A stretch of DNA of 64,000 nucleotides from Propionibacteriaceae bacterium. GTDB taxonomy: Bacteria > Actinomycetota > Actinomycetes > Propionibacteriales > Propionibacteriaceae. The stretch covers positions 48,777-112,776 of the forward strand of contig JAUNKV010000008.1 of assembly GCA_030532575.1 (NCBI GenBank), in the 5' to 3' direction. Under the pieces are notes generated by a model that did no database searches, had not been told where the DNA came from, and was given only the letters and a program-made list of their open reading frames with translations. Positions 7,703-15,816 of the stretch are shown piece after piece (position 1 is the stretch's first letter; each line of letters begins with the position of its first letter). A program made the position numbers and the translations under genes.

Positions 7703-8347
7703 TCAGCGACGCGGCACCAGGCCGTGCTCGAAGGCCCAGATCACCGCGTTGATCCGGTCGCGCAACCCCAGCTTGGCCAGGATGTTGGAGACATGGGTCT
7801 TCACCGTCTCGGCACTGACGTACAGCTCCGCCGCGATCTCCGCGTTGCTGAGCCCCCGCGCCAGGCAGCGCAGGGTCTCACATTCACGCTCGGTCAGCAC
7901 GTCGATCCTCTCATCGACGAGTTCGGGTGGGGCGGCAAACCTGCCGATCACCCGCCTGGTCACCTCGGGCGCGAGCAGGGCGTCGCCCCGCCCCAGCACC
8001 TTCACCGCCTCGATGAGTTTTTCCGCCTCGGCGGTCTTCAGCAGGAATCCCGAGGCCCCGGCCTGCAGGGTCTCGAAGAGGAAGTCGTCCCGGTCGAAGG
8101 TGGTCAGGATCAGGATCGCGGCCCGGCAGCTCTGCTCCGTGAGCTGCCGGGTGGCGGCGATCCCATCGCACCTCGGCATCTGCACGTCCATGCAGATCAC
8201 ATCCGGGTCGAGTTCCCGGGCCATGGCGATGCCCTCCTCGCCGTTGGCGGCCTCCCCCACCACCTCGATGCCCGGCTCGGACTCCAGGATGGTCCTGAAA
8301 CCGACGCGGATCAGCGCCTGGTCGTCCACCAGCAGCACCCGGATCAT
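7703..8347 (-). CDS. NarL/LuxR-family response regulator
   Basis: A 214-residue regulator: an N-terminal receiver domain (LLVDDQ acidic pocket, phosphorylation Asp54 in CMDVQMPRCDG) and a C-terminal LuxR-type helix-turn-helix (LTERECETLRCLARGLSNAE, then SAETVKTHVSNILAKL). It should be phosphorylated by the histidine kinase encoded just upstream, with which it overlaps by 4 bases, and then bind DNA. The adjacent NatAB-like exporter operon, transcribed in the same direction, is the obvious candidate target. Confidence 0.92.
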   Translation of the reverse strand: MIRVLLVDDQALIRVGFRTILESEPGIEVVGEAANGEEGIAMARELDPDVICMDVQMPRCDGIAATRQLTEQSCRAAILILTTFDRDDFLFETLQAGASGFLLKTAEAEKLIEAVKVLGRGDALLAPEVTRRVIGRFAAPPELVDERIDVLTERECETLRCLARGLSNAEIAAELYVSAETVKTHVSNILAKLGLRDRINAVIWAFEHGLVPRR

Positions 8348-9567
8348 GCTGTCACCCCCGTCGGGATTTCTGCACGGACCCGGAACCCACCGCGGGGTTT
8401 GGTGCCTGCGGTCAGCACCCCACCGATGGCCTCGACGCGCTCCCGCATCCCGATGATCCCGGTACCGGTGCCGGGCAGCCCCTCGCGCTCGCCATAGCCG
8501 TCGTCGGAGACCTCCAGCTCCACCTGTTCCGGGTGTCCTCGCAGCCTCACCTCGACGCGGACCCCCGGCCCGGCGTGCTTGGTGGCATTGGTCAGTCCCT
8601 CCTGGGCGACGCGGTAGAGGGTGAGCCCGACGGCAGGGCTGACCTCGGGCATCTCCCCCAGCACCTCGTAGCTGGCATCCAGTCCGCTGGTCCTGGCGGA
8701 GGCGACGAGCTCGGGCAGGTCGTCGACCGTCGGTGGGACGACATCGCTGCCGTCGCTGGCACGCAGCGTCAGCACCATGGTGCGCAACTCCTCAACGGCG
8801 TGGCGGGCGCTGGCCTCGATGTGTTTCAGCGACGACGTGGCTGCCTCCGGGTCACGTCCGATCACCCGTCTGGCAGCGGCGGCCTGGACGGACATCGTCG
8901 TCACGTGGTGGGCCACGATGTCGTGGAGCTCTCGGGCGATCCGCAGGCGCTCCTGCTCGATGGCCTGACGCACCAGCTCGGACTCAAGGTGCTGGATGTC
9001 GGCGTGGGCCTGACGGAGTTGCTCGCGTTCGACGACCTGGTCGAAGGAACGGTTGCCGAAGACCCAGGCCCCGGTGAAGAAGGCGACGTTGAGCGACACC
9101 TGCAACGCGAAGATTCCGAGCAGGGGCCGGATCGGGGCCAGCACGGTGCCGTCGACCTCCTCGATGATCCGCAGTGCGAAGGCCACCCCGAGCCACAACG
9201 CCATCCCCGCGCAGATGAGGATGCGGACGAGCAGGGCGCGTTCCCGCTGCGTGGACCACGCGCCGATGGAGTAGAAGGAGACGAACAGTGCCACCTGGGC
9301 GGTGTGCATCTCCATGCCCGTCAAGTAGTGCAGGACCACGAAGATGACCGAGGCCGCCAGCCCGGAGGTCAACGGGAAGCGGCGTCGCCACAGCAGCGGC
9401 ACGGTCAGCAGGATGCTGCCCGTGGCCTGCAGCCACGCCGGGGTGTTGAAGAAGCTCTGCCCGGACAGATGGGTGAACCACGCCATGACACCGCCCAGCA
9501 GCGCCAACGCGACGGTGATCGTCGCGTCGGTACGCAACCAGTTGGCGGGCAGTTCGCGGGTGTCCAT
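8344..9567 (-). CDS. sensor histidine kinase (NarL/DesK type)
   Basis: A 407-residue membrane kinase. The N-terminal ~170 residues hold about five hydrophobic helices with almost no extracellular domain, which suggests sensing at the membrane. A coiled segment leads to a HisKA_3 dimerisation domain with the phospho-accepting His near 215 (ARELHDIVAHHVTTMSVQAA), then an HATPase domain with an N box (QEGLTNATKHAG) and a G box (GTGIIGMRERVEAIGG). It is the partner of the overlapping response regulator. The stimulus is unknown; envelope stress or a membrane-active compound would fit the linked exporter. Confidence 0.92.
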   Translation of the reverse strand: MDTRELPANWLRTDATITVALALLGGVMAWFTHLSGQSFFNTPAWLQATGSILLTVPLLWRRRFPLTSGLAASVIFVVLHYLTGMEMHTAQVALFVSFYSIGAWSTQRERALLVRILICAGMALWLGVAFALRIIEEVDGTVLAPIRPLLGIFALQVSLNVAFFTGAWVFGNRSFDQVVEREQLRQAHADIQHLESELVRQAIEQERLRIARELHDIVAHHVTTMSVQAAAARRVIGRDPEAATSSLKHIEASARHAVEELRTMVLTLRASDGSDVVPPTVDDLPELVASARTSGLDASYEVLGEMPEVSPAVGLTLYRVAQEGLTNATKHAGPGVRVEVRLRGHPEQVELEVSDDGYGEREGLPGTGTGIIGMRERVEAIGGVLTAGTKPRGGFRVRAEIPTGVTA

Positions 9568-9573
9568 GATCCC

Positions 9574-10112
9574 TCACAGCTTCGAGAGGTACCGGGCAGG
9601 GATGGTCTCTGCCATCCAGACCCGATCACTTCCCGGGTAGAACTGGATGCCCGCAGCCTGCGCGGCCGCCGCGTCGATGCGCAGGATGACGGGGCGGCTG
9701 GCGTGCCGGGACCCTACGGCGTGGGCCATCTCGACGTCAGTGGCCATGTGGACCTGCTGCCTGCTCATCGGCAGCAGACCCTCGGTGAGCACCGAGTCCA
9801 GGTTGTCCGGGGCGGTGCCGTGGTAGAGGACCGGCGGGGCGTGGCCGGGGTGTGCTCGATACGGGTGGCGACGGAGTGCCCGTAGACGGCGCGGATGCGA
9901 CCGTCGCGGATCTCGTGCCGCTGCTTGCTCGCCGAGGAGACTGCCTGCTCGATGTCGTCGAGGCTCACCCGACGGTGTTTCCGGTGGAACGCCGCCACCA
10001 TGTCGTCGAGGCTGACCCAGCCCTCCGCGTCGAGGGTGAGCCCGTAGCTGCCGGGGTCGTGTCTGAGGGCGTGGGACAGGGTCCTGCTGATGTCGGTCAG
10101 GCGTTTGTCCAT
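9574..10112 (-). pseudogene. kptA: RNA 2'-phosphotransferase (KptA/Tpt1), single frameshift
   Basis: The 5' part encodes DISRTLSHALRHDPGSYGL, the LS-x-x-LRH-x-P signature of KptA/Tpt1, and runs in frame to about 9840. The 3' part, in another frame, encodes the rest of the domain (LTEGLLPMSRQQVHMATD and SRPVILRIDAAAAQAAG). The frames join if one C is restored in the C-run at 9836-9839, giving PPVLYHGTAPDNLD, which contains the HGT motif. The total length, about 180 residues, is normal for the family. KptA moves an internal RNA 2'-phosphate to NAD+. Either the gene is broken or the homopolymer was misread. A TAGTCT box at 10120-10125 ends seven bases before the ATG. Confidence 0.85.
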
Positions 10113-10140
10113 GAGCACCAGACTAAATCCTCCAAACCTC

Positions 10141-10146
10141 TATTGT
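10141..10146 (+). promoter_or_regulatory. -10 box for leaderless gene at 10153
   Basis: TATTGT, six bases before the ATG at 10153, with no ribosome-binding site between; divergent from the kptA promoter. Confidence 0.5.
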
Positions 10147-10152
10147 GTCCCC

Positions 10153-11631
10153 ATGACCACTGAGCCCCGCATCCTCGCTGGTCTCGGCGGCTGGGAGGAC
10201 CTGTGGAGCAGCAGCGGACAGTACCTGTGGTGGATCGGCGACGGCCTGGTGCTGGTCTCCAACCGGGACCTGTTCCTCCACGACGCCGAGGACGGCTCCC
10301 TGCTGCGGGTCTTTCCTCAAGCCCGGTTCCACGTCCACCAGAACCCGCTCAGCCCCGACGGCGCGCGGGTGTTGGCAGGCGAGGGGGTGTGGGAGGTCGC
10401 CTCGATGCGGGAGCTGTTCCGCCTGGACCACCCGCGCGGGACCAGCGCCGAGTGGAGCCCCGACGGCGCCCTGATCGCCCTTGCCTCCCCGGGCCTGCCC
10501 ATCTGCCTGGTCGATGGCCTGACCGGCACGGTGAGGCACCGTCTCAATTCCTCACCCGACCTCCCATACGGCCCCGCCTGGTCGCCGGATGGCCGTCACC
10601 TCGCCGTCGGTGGGATCGCCCGGGCCTGGGTGTGGGATGCCGCCACCGGCGAGGAGGTGCTGTGCATCCAGCGGGAGCGGGGGCCGCGCCGTCGCCACGC
10701 CGGGCCTGAGTACTGGCGGGTGTTCTGGGAGTCCGATCAGGTGCTGGTCGCCGACTCGGATGACGACCTCGCCCGCTGGGGGCTCGACGGCTCCCCGCTC
10801 GGCCTGGCGAGGCGACCCGAGCCCGTCCCGGTCGATCTCACCAGCCCGGACGGGAGGCATCGCCTGGTGCCCGTGGAGCGCGAGGTCCACGTGGTGGAGG
10901 GGGCGACGGGCAGGACGGTGAAGCTGGTCGGGGCCGTCATCGAGGAGCGCCCCATGAGGATCGTCGGGAATGTTCTCGTCGTCGGCAGGCCCCCGGTCGT
11001 GGTGGACCTCGCAACCGGCGAACTCCACCCCTGCGACGACGCCCCGGCAGCTGCTGACGAAGATGTGTTCCCCAGCCCTGATGGTCGTCTCGTGGCCCGC
11101 CTGGCACACGGCGGATGTCTGGAGGGTGAAGGTCTGGTGAGCCTGTGGCACGGCGAGCAGCTCCTGCACCGCTTCGACCCGCTCGGCGATCTTCCCGAGC
11201 TGGCCTGGAGCCCGGACGGAACGCGCCTGCTGGCCGTCGGGGAGCTCATGGGGGTCCGCATCCTTGACGCCCTCTCCTTCGAGGTGACCGACCTTGGGGT
11301 TTTCCAGCCGAGCTGCGCTGCCTGGAGCCCCGACAGCAGCCGCATCGTCGCCGCCACTGCCCAGGGTCTGCTGGTCCTCGGTCTGGACGGCGACCACCAG
11401 CACGGCTGGGCCGGGGAGGCGACGGAGCTCCACTGGCCGGAGCCGGGGCGGATCGTCGCCTTGACGATGCGGGGTGTGCAGCAGTGGGACCCTGCCGGGA
11501 ACCCGGTCGGGGTCCGCGTCGATCTGCTCCCCGAGGACGGCCTCCTGGTCCGCGACGCCCTCACCTCACCGCGCCCCCTCTTGCTCAGCGCCACGGCCGG
11601 GGCGGATCGCTGGTTTCGTCCACTCCCCTGA
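10153..11631 (+). CDS. WD40-like beta-propeller protein
   Basis: A 492-residue protein with degenerate propeller repeats (LSPDGARVLAG, WSPDGALIALA, WSPDGRHLAVGG then AWVWD, WSPDGTRLLAVG, WSPDSSRIVAAT). The start at ATG 10153 is set by the TATTGT box six bases upstream; a frame extension back to 10090 would run through the divergent kptA start. The C-terminus (LLPEDGLLVRDAL, then SATAGADRWF) matches the pattern of the end of the propeller protein at 3237-5096, so the two share a terminal cap. No signal peptide or enzymatic domain. Role unknown; it probably acts as a scaffold. Confidence 0.8.
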   Translation: MTTEPRILAGLGGWEDLWSSSGQYLWWIGDGLVLVSNRDLFLHDAEDGSLLRVFPQARFHVHQNPLSPDGARVLAGEGVWEVASMRELFRLDHPRGTSAEWSPDGALIALASPGLPICLVDGLTGTVRHRLNSSPDLPYGPAWSPDGRHLAVGGIARAWVWDAATGEEVLCIQRERGPRRRHAGPEYWRVFWESDQVLVADSDDDLARWGLDGSPLGLARRPEPVPVDLTSPDGRHRLVPVEREVHVVEGATGRTVKLVGAVIEERPMRIVGNVLVVGRPPVVVDLATGELHPCDDAPAAADEDVFPSPDGRLVARLAHGGCLEGEGLVSLWHGEQLLHRFDPLGDLPELAWSPDGTRLLAVGELMGVRILDALSFEVTDLGVFQPSCAAWSPDSSRIVAATAQGLLVLGLDGDHQHGWAGEATELHWPEPGRIVALTMRGVQQWDPAGNPVGVRVDLLPEDGLLVRDALTSPRPLLLSATAGADRWFRPLP

Positions 11632-11704
11632 GCACGAATCGCTGGTGAAAAACACTGGCACGTCACCATACGACGGCAGACCGTCTTTTCTCCGCGGTTC
11701 GTGC
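11632..11704 (-). repeat. 73-base palindromic repeat, copy 1
   Basis: Begins one base after the propeller gene stop: GCACGAATCGC ... GCGGTTCGTGC. Reversed relative to copies 4-11. Internal GACGG/CCGTC stem present (GACGGCAGACCGTC). Confidence 0.9.
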
Positions 11705-11731
11705 TGGTCTGGTCCTGCAGGTCGAGTTCAG

Positions 11732-11804
11732 GCACGAATCGCCGACGAAAAACGCTGGCACGTCACCACACGACGGCGAACCGTCGGCCATCGGCGATTC
11801 ATGC
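11732..11804 (-). repeat. 73-base palindromic repeat, copy 2
   Basis: GCACGAATCGCCG ... CGGCGATTCATGC, 27 bases after copy 1 and in the same orientation. Internal stem GACGGCGAACCGTC. Confidence 0.9.
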
Positions 11805-11831
11805 TTGGGGTGGGACGGGCGGTGGGGGTGT

Positions 11832-11904
11832 GCACGAATCGCTGGTGAAAAACGCTGGCGCGTCACCACACGACGACGAACGGACCGGTCCCGGCGATTC
11901 CTGC
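11832..11904 (-). repeat. 73-base palindromic repeat, copy 3
   Basis: GCACGAATCGC ... CCGGCGATTCCTGC, again 27 bases after copy 2. The three copies fill most of the 294-base gap between the propeller gene and the methyltransferase gene; the last ends 21 bases before the ATG at 11926. Confidence 0.9.
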
Positions 11905-11925
11905 ACGCCATGAGAGGATTCCCCC

Positions 11926-12909
11926 ATGTCTCACCCCGTCGATCCCCTCATCCTGGACGAGTCCCCGGAGCGCGCCCATGCCTTGGCCGTCATCGACGCC
12001 CCCGGGTTGGTGACGGCGGCCCTGGAGCGCTGCGACGACGTACGGGTCTTCTGCGACGACGTGCGCGAGGCCCAGGTCGTCGAATCAATCCGCGCCGACC
12101 TGCTGGTGGATCACCCCGCCGAGCTGAGCGGCGTCGATCTGGCGTGGGGGCACCTGCCGAAATCGCTGGCGGCCCTTGATGAGCACTGCTGCTGGCTGCA
12201 GGGCGCAGCGGACCTGATGTTCCTCACCGGGGCCCGCGTCAAGCACATGAACCACTCCATGAACCAGGTGCTGGGTCGCCACTTCACCGCCGTCAACGCC
12301 TCGCTGGGGCGGGCGAAGAGCCGCGTGCTGCGGGCCTGGGGGCCGAACCAGCTGGAGAATCCCTGGCCGAAGCTGCGCCGCCACGACGACCTCGGGCTCA
12401 CCCTGGCCGCCCACGGCGCCACCTTCAACGGCAACCGCATCGATGACGGCACCCGGCTGCTGCTGGAACACCTCGACCTCGAGGGCGGGGTTGCCCTGGA
12501 CCTCGGCTCGGGCAACGGGATCATCGCCGCGACCCTCGCCCGCCAGGGGCTGACCACCACCGCCGTGGACGTCTCCTGGGCCGCGACGGCCGCCACCCAC
12601 GCCACCGCCCTGGCGAACGGCCTGGAGATCGACGTCCACTGGGGCGACGGGCTGACCGAGTACGACGACCACAGCTTCGATGTCATCGTCACCAACCCGC
12701 CCTTCCACCAGGGCGTGGCGAAGGACTCCGAGCCGACGCTGCGGATGTTCGACGACGCCGCGCGCGTGCTCCGCCCGGGTGGTCAGTTCTGGTGCATGTT
12801 CAACTCGCACCTGCCGTGGCGTCGCGAGCTGAACTCCCGGCTGGGCCGCACCCGCGTCGTCGCCCAGAACCGCCACTACACGCTCACCGTGACCGAAGCA
12901 GGCCGCTGA
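11926..12909 (+). CDS. class I methyltransferase, RsmC/RlmG type
   Basis: A 327-residue protein. The N-terminal half is a degenerate methyltransferase-like domain and the C-terminal half carries the active fold: SAM-binding VALDLGSGNGIIAATLA near residues 187-203 and the catalytic VTNPPFHQG near 255-263, the NPPF form used to methylate exocyclic amines of guanine. Two-domain architecture and motifs match the RsmC/RlmG family, which methylate 16S G1207 or 23S G1835; which one is modified here cannot be told from the sequence. GAGAGG at 11913-11918 precedes the ATG. Confidence 0.88.
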   Translation: MSHPVDPLILDESPERAHALAVIDAPGLVTAALERCDDVRVFCDDVREAQVVESIRADLLVDHPAELSGVDLAWGHLPKSLAALDEHCCWLQGAADLMFLTGARVKHMNHSMNQVLGRHFTAVNASLGRAKSRVLRAWGPNQLENPWPKLRRHDDLGLTLAAHGATFNGNRIDDGTRLLLEHLDLEGGVALDLGSGNGIIAATLARQGLTTTAVDVSWAATAATHATALANGLEIDVHWGDGLTEYDDHSFDVIVTNPPFHQGVAKDSEPTLRMFDDAARVLRPGGQFWCMFNSHLPWRRELNSRLGRTRVVAQNRHYTLTVTEAGR

Positions 12910-13027
12910 GCCGTCCCTTTCCGGCCACCTACTGGGCGTGCGAACCCACAGCTGAGCCGGGGAGAACTCACAGGGAGCTCACAGCAAACGATCCTTGAGT
13001 GGATGCAGCCGATCCAAGGAGCATCCG

Positions 13028-14197
13028 ATGAGCCAGTACCAGTTCCCCCAGCAGCCCTTCCCCGGACCCCAGCAGCCGGTCCCGACGGTACCCGCCACCC
13101 CGCGTCGCGCCGGGATCGGGGCGACGGGGGTCGTGGCCCTCGCCCTGATCTGTGCCGGAATCGGCGGGGGTGCCGCCATCGCGGCCAACCACCTCGCCCC
13201 GGCCTCTTCCATCGCCCCTGCCGCCACCACGACCTCGGTCGTCCAGGCCTCGGCCAGCAACCCCGACTGGGCCGCGACCGCCCCAGCGGTGCAGGACGCG
13301 GTGGTCGCCATCCAGGTGAGCGGCAACTCCGGCTCCGGCCAGGGCTCCGGGGTCATCATCGATGGCAAGGGCCACATCGTGACCAACAACCACGTGGTCT
13401 CGGGTTCCGGGCAGGGCGCCAGGATCGATGTGACCATCGGGGACCAGCGCCACCCGGCCAGCATCGTCGGTACCGACCCGTCCACCGATCTCGCTGTCAT
13501 CAGGCTCGATGCTCCCCCGGCCGGGTTGTCGGTGCTCCAGTGGGGGGACTCTGCCTCGCTCGCCGTGGGACAGAACGTGATGGCCATCGGGAACCCGCTC
13601 GGTCTGTCGGACACCGTGACCACCGGCATCATCTCCGCACTGAACCGCCCGGTCACCACCCGGGCTGTGGAGACCCGGCCGACGGCGCAGAGCGGCGACG
13701 GCGTCGTCGTCACCGCTGCCATCCAGACCAACGCGGCCATCAACCCCGGCAACTCCGGCGGCGCACTGGTGGACGCTTCGGGGGCGCTGATCGGGATCAC
13801 CAGCTCCATCGCCCAGGTCTCCTCCGGTGAGGGACAGGCCGGGAACATCGGTATCGGTTTCGCCATCCCCGCCGCCCAGGCGAGGTACGTGACCGAGCAG
13901 CTCATCGCCAAGGGGGTCGCCGAGCACGCCCATCTCGGCGTCCAGGCCCGCGACGGCGCAGTCGGCACGCAGCTGGGCGCGACGCTGCAGCAGGTCTCCC
14001 CCGACTCGGCGGCAGCTTCGGCCGGGCTTCGAGACGGCGATCTCATCACCGCCGTTGATGGCGCCCCGGTCACCGGGACGGAATCCCTGGTGGCCCTGAT
14101 CCGCAACCACGAGGTGGGCCAGGAGGTGACTGTGACGGTGCTCCGGGACGGCTCCCGGGCAGACCTCCGGGTCACCCTGGGTCGGGCCCCCAGCTGA
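13028..14197 (+). CDS. HtrA/DegP-type membrane-anchored serine protease with PDZ
   Basis: A 389-residue envelope protease. A proline/glutamine-rich cytoplasmic tail of about 28 residues precedes one membrane helix (about 32-54). The trypsin-like domain has the triad His122 (IVTNNHVVSG), Asp154 (PSTDLAVIRLD) and Ser243 (NPGNSGGALVD). A C-terminal PDZ domain follows (HLGVQARDGAVG to the end). It should degrade or refold damaged proteins outside the membrane. The start at 13028 has AAGGAGC six to twelve bases upstream; an upstream TTG at 12995 in frame is less likely. Convergent elements downstream are two 73-base repeats. Confidence 0.93.
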   Translation: MSQYQFPQQPFPGPQQPVPTVPATPRRAGIGATGVVALALICAGIGGGAAIAANHLAPASSIAPAATTTSVVQASASNPDWAATAPAVQDAVVAIQVSGNSGSGQGSGVIIDGKGHIVTNNHVVSGSGQGARIDVTIGDQRHPASIVGTDPSTDLAVIRLDAPPAGLSVLQWGDSASLAVGQNVMAIGNPLGLSDTVTTGIISALNRPVTTRAVETRPTAQSGDGVVVTAAIQTNAAINPGNSGGALVDASGALIGITSSIAQVSSGEGQAGNIGIGFAIPAAQARYVTEQLIAKGVAEHAHLGVQARDGAVGTQLGATLQQVSPDSAAASAGLRDGDLITAVDGAPVTGTESLVALIRNHEVGQEVTVTVLRDGSRADLRVTLGRAPS

Positions 14198-14245
14198 GGA
14201 CGGCGGGACCCGCCCCATCCCGCTCCGCCCCGCCGGACCAGACCA

Positions 14246-14318
14246 GCAGGAATCGCCGAGAACAGACGGTTCACCGTCTCCAGGTGACGCGCCAGCGCTT
14301 TTCACCAGCGATTCGTGC
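14246..14318 (+). repeat. 73-base palindromic repeat, copy 4
   Basis: GCAGGAATCGCCG ... CAGCGATTCGTGC. First of a pair separated by 26 bases. The gap 14198-14557 holds this pair and the 22-base iterons; no gene is seen there. Confidence 0.92.
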
Positions 14319-14344
14319 CCGAGCACACCGCCCGCCCACCCCGA

Positions 14345-14417
14345 GCAGGAATCGCCGAGGATCGACGGTTCACCGTCACCAGGCGACGCGCCAGCGCTCA
14401 TCAGCGGCAATTCGTGC
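14345..14417 (+). repeat. 73-base palindromic repeat, copy 5
   Basis: GCAGGAATCGCCG ... CGGCAATTCGTGC. The 26 bases between copies 4 and 5 are identical to those between copies 7 and 8, six kilobases away. Confidence 0.92.
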
Positions 14418-14467
14418 TCACGGAGCGGCGGGGGTCCTGTCCCCCTTCGCACGCCCTCGACGAGAGG

Positions 14468-14550
14468 TCAGCAAAACGTCAGCCGGAGCTCAGCGAAACG
14501 GCAGTTCTCTTTCAGCGAAACGGTAGTTCGGGCTCAGCGAAATGGTAGTT
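14468..14550 (+). repeat. four 22-base-spaced iterons upstream of DUF4143 gene
   Basis: TCAGCGAAACGGTAGTT-type units begin at 14468, 14490, 14512 and 14534, exactly 22 bases apart. The last three are nearly identical; the first is diverged (TCAGCAAAACGTCAG). The block ends seven bases before the ATG at 14558. Two helical turns between repeats suggests a cooperative operator on one face of the DNA. Confidence 0.85.
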
Positions 14551-14557
14551 TCAAGGT

Positions 14558-15805
14558 ATGAAACTGGTGCAACGAAACCTTGCCCCCTGGGCTCGAGAGA
14601 TACTGGCCGTCTCTCCGATACTTGTCATCGAGGGAGCCAGACAGACAGGCAAGTCCACCCTGGTGACAATGCTTGACGGGGATGCCAGCACCTACGTCAC
14701 CCTGGACGACGAGGTGACCCAAGACTTCGCCCGCAAGGACCCGGTGGGGCTGCTGCGCTCAGCCGGTCAGGGGCGGTTGGTGATCGACGAGGTCCAGCGC
14801 TGCCCCGAGCTGATCCTGCCGTTGAAGATGGAGGTGGACCAGGATCGTCGGGCTGGAAGGTTCATCCTGACCGGCTCGGCCAACCTGCTGCGAATCCCCG
14901 GGGCGGAGGACTCCCTGGCGGGACGAGCCATGACCCTTCGGCTGCACCCCTTCTCACAGGGAGAACTGGCCGAGCACATCGACGACTGGGTGAGCCATGT
15001 GCTTTCCGGGGCATGGCGTTCGCCCCAAGGGGCGGGAGACTCCCGGGAAGAACGTTCAAGGATCGTCACCCGGGTGACGACGGGCGGCTACCCGCCGGTG
15101 CAGGAGATGTCTGCCCGCCTCCGGCAGAGCTGGATCACCGACTACACGAATCGGCTGATCGAGCGGGACAGCCGGGACCTGGGAAGCGCCCAGGTCCCCG
15201 CGCTGCGTCGGCTGATGCACCTGATCGCAGCCGCCCCGGGCGCAGAACTGGTCCTGGAGCGGCTGGCCGAGTCCTTGGGGCTCACCCGCGCCACCGTCGG
15301 CCGTTACCTGGAGCTCCTGGAATCCCTGTTCTTGCTGCACCGACTGCCCGCGTGGTCACGGAACCTGACGAGCAGGCAGGTGAAACGCTCGAAGTGCTAC
15401 CCGGCGGACCCCGGCCTGACGACGGCACTGTCGGGACTCTCGGCGCAGCAGCTGCTCTCCCCACACGGGGCGGATCACCTCGGGCCGCTGGTGGAGCACT
15501 TCGTGGTCACGGAACTGATCCGGCAGCAGGGCTGGGCCAGCACGCCCTACGAGCTGTTCCATCTCCGGGACCGCAACGGCGCGGAGGTGGACGTCGTGAT
15601 CGAGACCCCGCAGGGCGTGATCGGGGTGGAGGTCAAGGCGGCGACCACCGCGCGCCCAGCCCATTTCAAGCACCTGGCCGAGCTCAGGGACAGGATCGGG
15701 AGCGAATTCCTCGCAGGCATCGTGCTGACCCTCGGCGACGGCCAGCTCGCCGGTGACCGACTGGCCGCCATGCCGGTCTCGTCATTGTGGGGCCAGGCGT
15801 CGTAG
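14558..15805 (+). CDS. AAA-type ATPase with DUF4143
   Basis: A 415-residue protein. The N-terminal AAA_14 domain has Walker A GARQTGKST (about 27-35) and Walker B RLVIDEVQRCPEL; a winged-helix-like segment follows (SLGLTRATVGRYLELLESLF) and the C-terminal DUF4143 region ends with a nuclease-like pattern (NGAEVDVVIETPQGVIGVEVK, an E-x-D...E-x-K arrangement similar to PD-(D/E)XK folds). Function of this widespread family is not settled; links to mobile or defence DNA are often suggested. AAGG three bases before the ATG is a weak ribosome-binding site. The 22-base iterons just upstream probably regulate it. Confidence 0.85.
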   Translation: MKLVQRNLAPWAREILAVSPILVIEGARQTGKSTLVTMLDGDASTYVTLDDEVTQDFARKDPVGLLRSAGQGRLVIDEVQRCPELILPLKMEVDQDRRAGRFILTGSANLLRIPGAEDSLAGRAMTLRLHPFSQGELAEHIDDWVSHVLSGAWRSPQGAGDSREERSRIVTRVTTGGYPPVQEMSARLRQSWITDYTNRLIERDSRDLGSAQVPALRRLMHLIAAAPGAELVLERLAESLGLTRATVGRYLELLESLFLLHRLPAWSRNLTSRQVKRSKCYPADPGLTTALSGLSAQQLLSPHGADHLGPLVEHFVVTELIRQQGWASTPYELFHLRDRNGAEVDVVIETPQGVIGVEVKAATTARPAHFKHLAELRDRIGSEFLAGIVLTLGDGQLAGDRLAAMPVSSLWGQAS

Positions 15806-15808
15806 GCT
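15803..15808 (+). promoter_or_regulatory. -10 box for serB
   Basis: TAGGCT, which includes the TAG stop of the preceding gene, eight bases before the ATG at 15817; no ribosome-binding site. Confidence 0.5.
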
Positions 15809-15816
15809 CTGCTGTC

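Noticed and set aside
11701..11913. Short frames running through the 73-base repeat clusters
   Set aside because: They arise from the repeated sequence itself, recur at several clusters and lack start signals.
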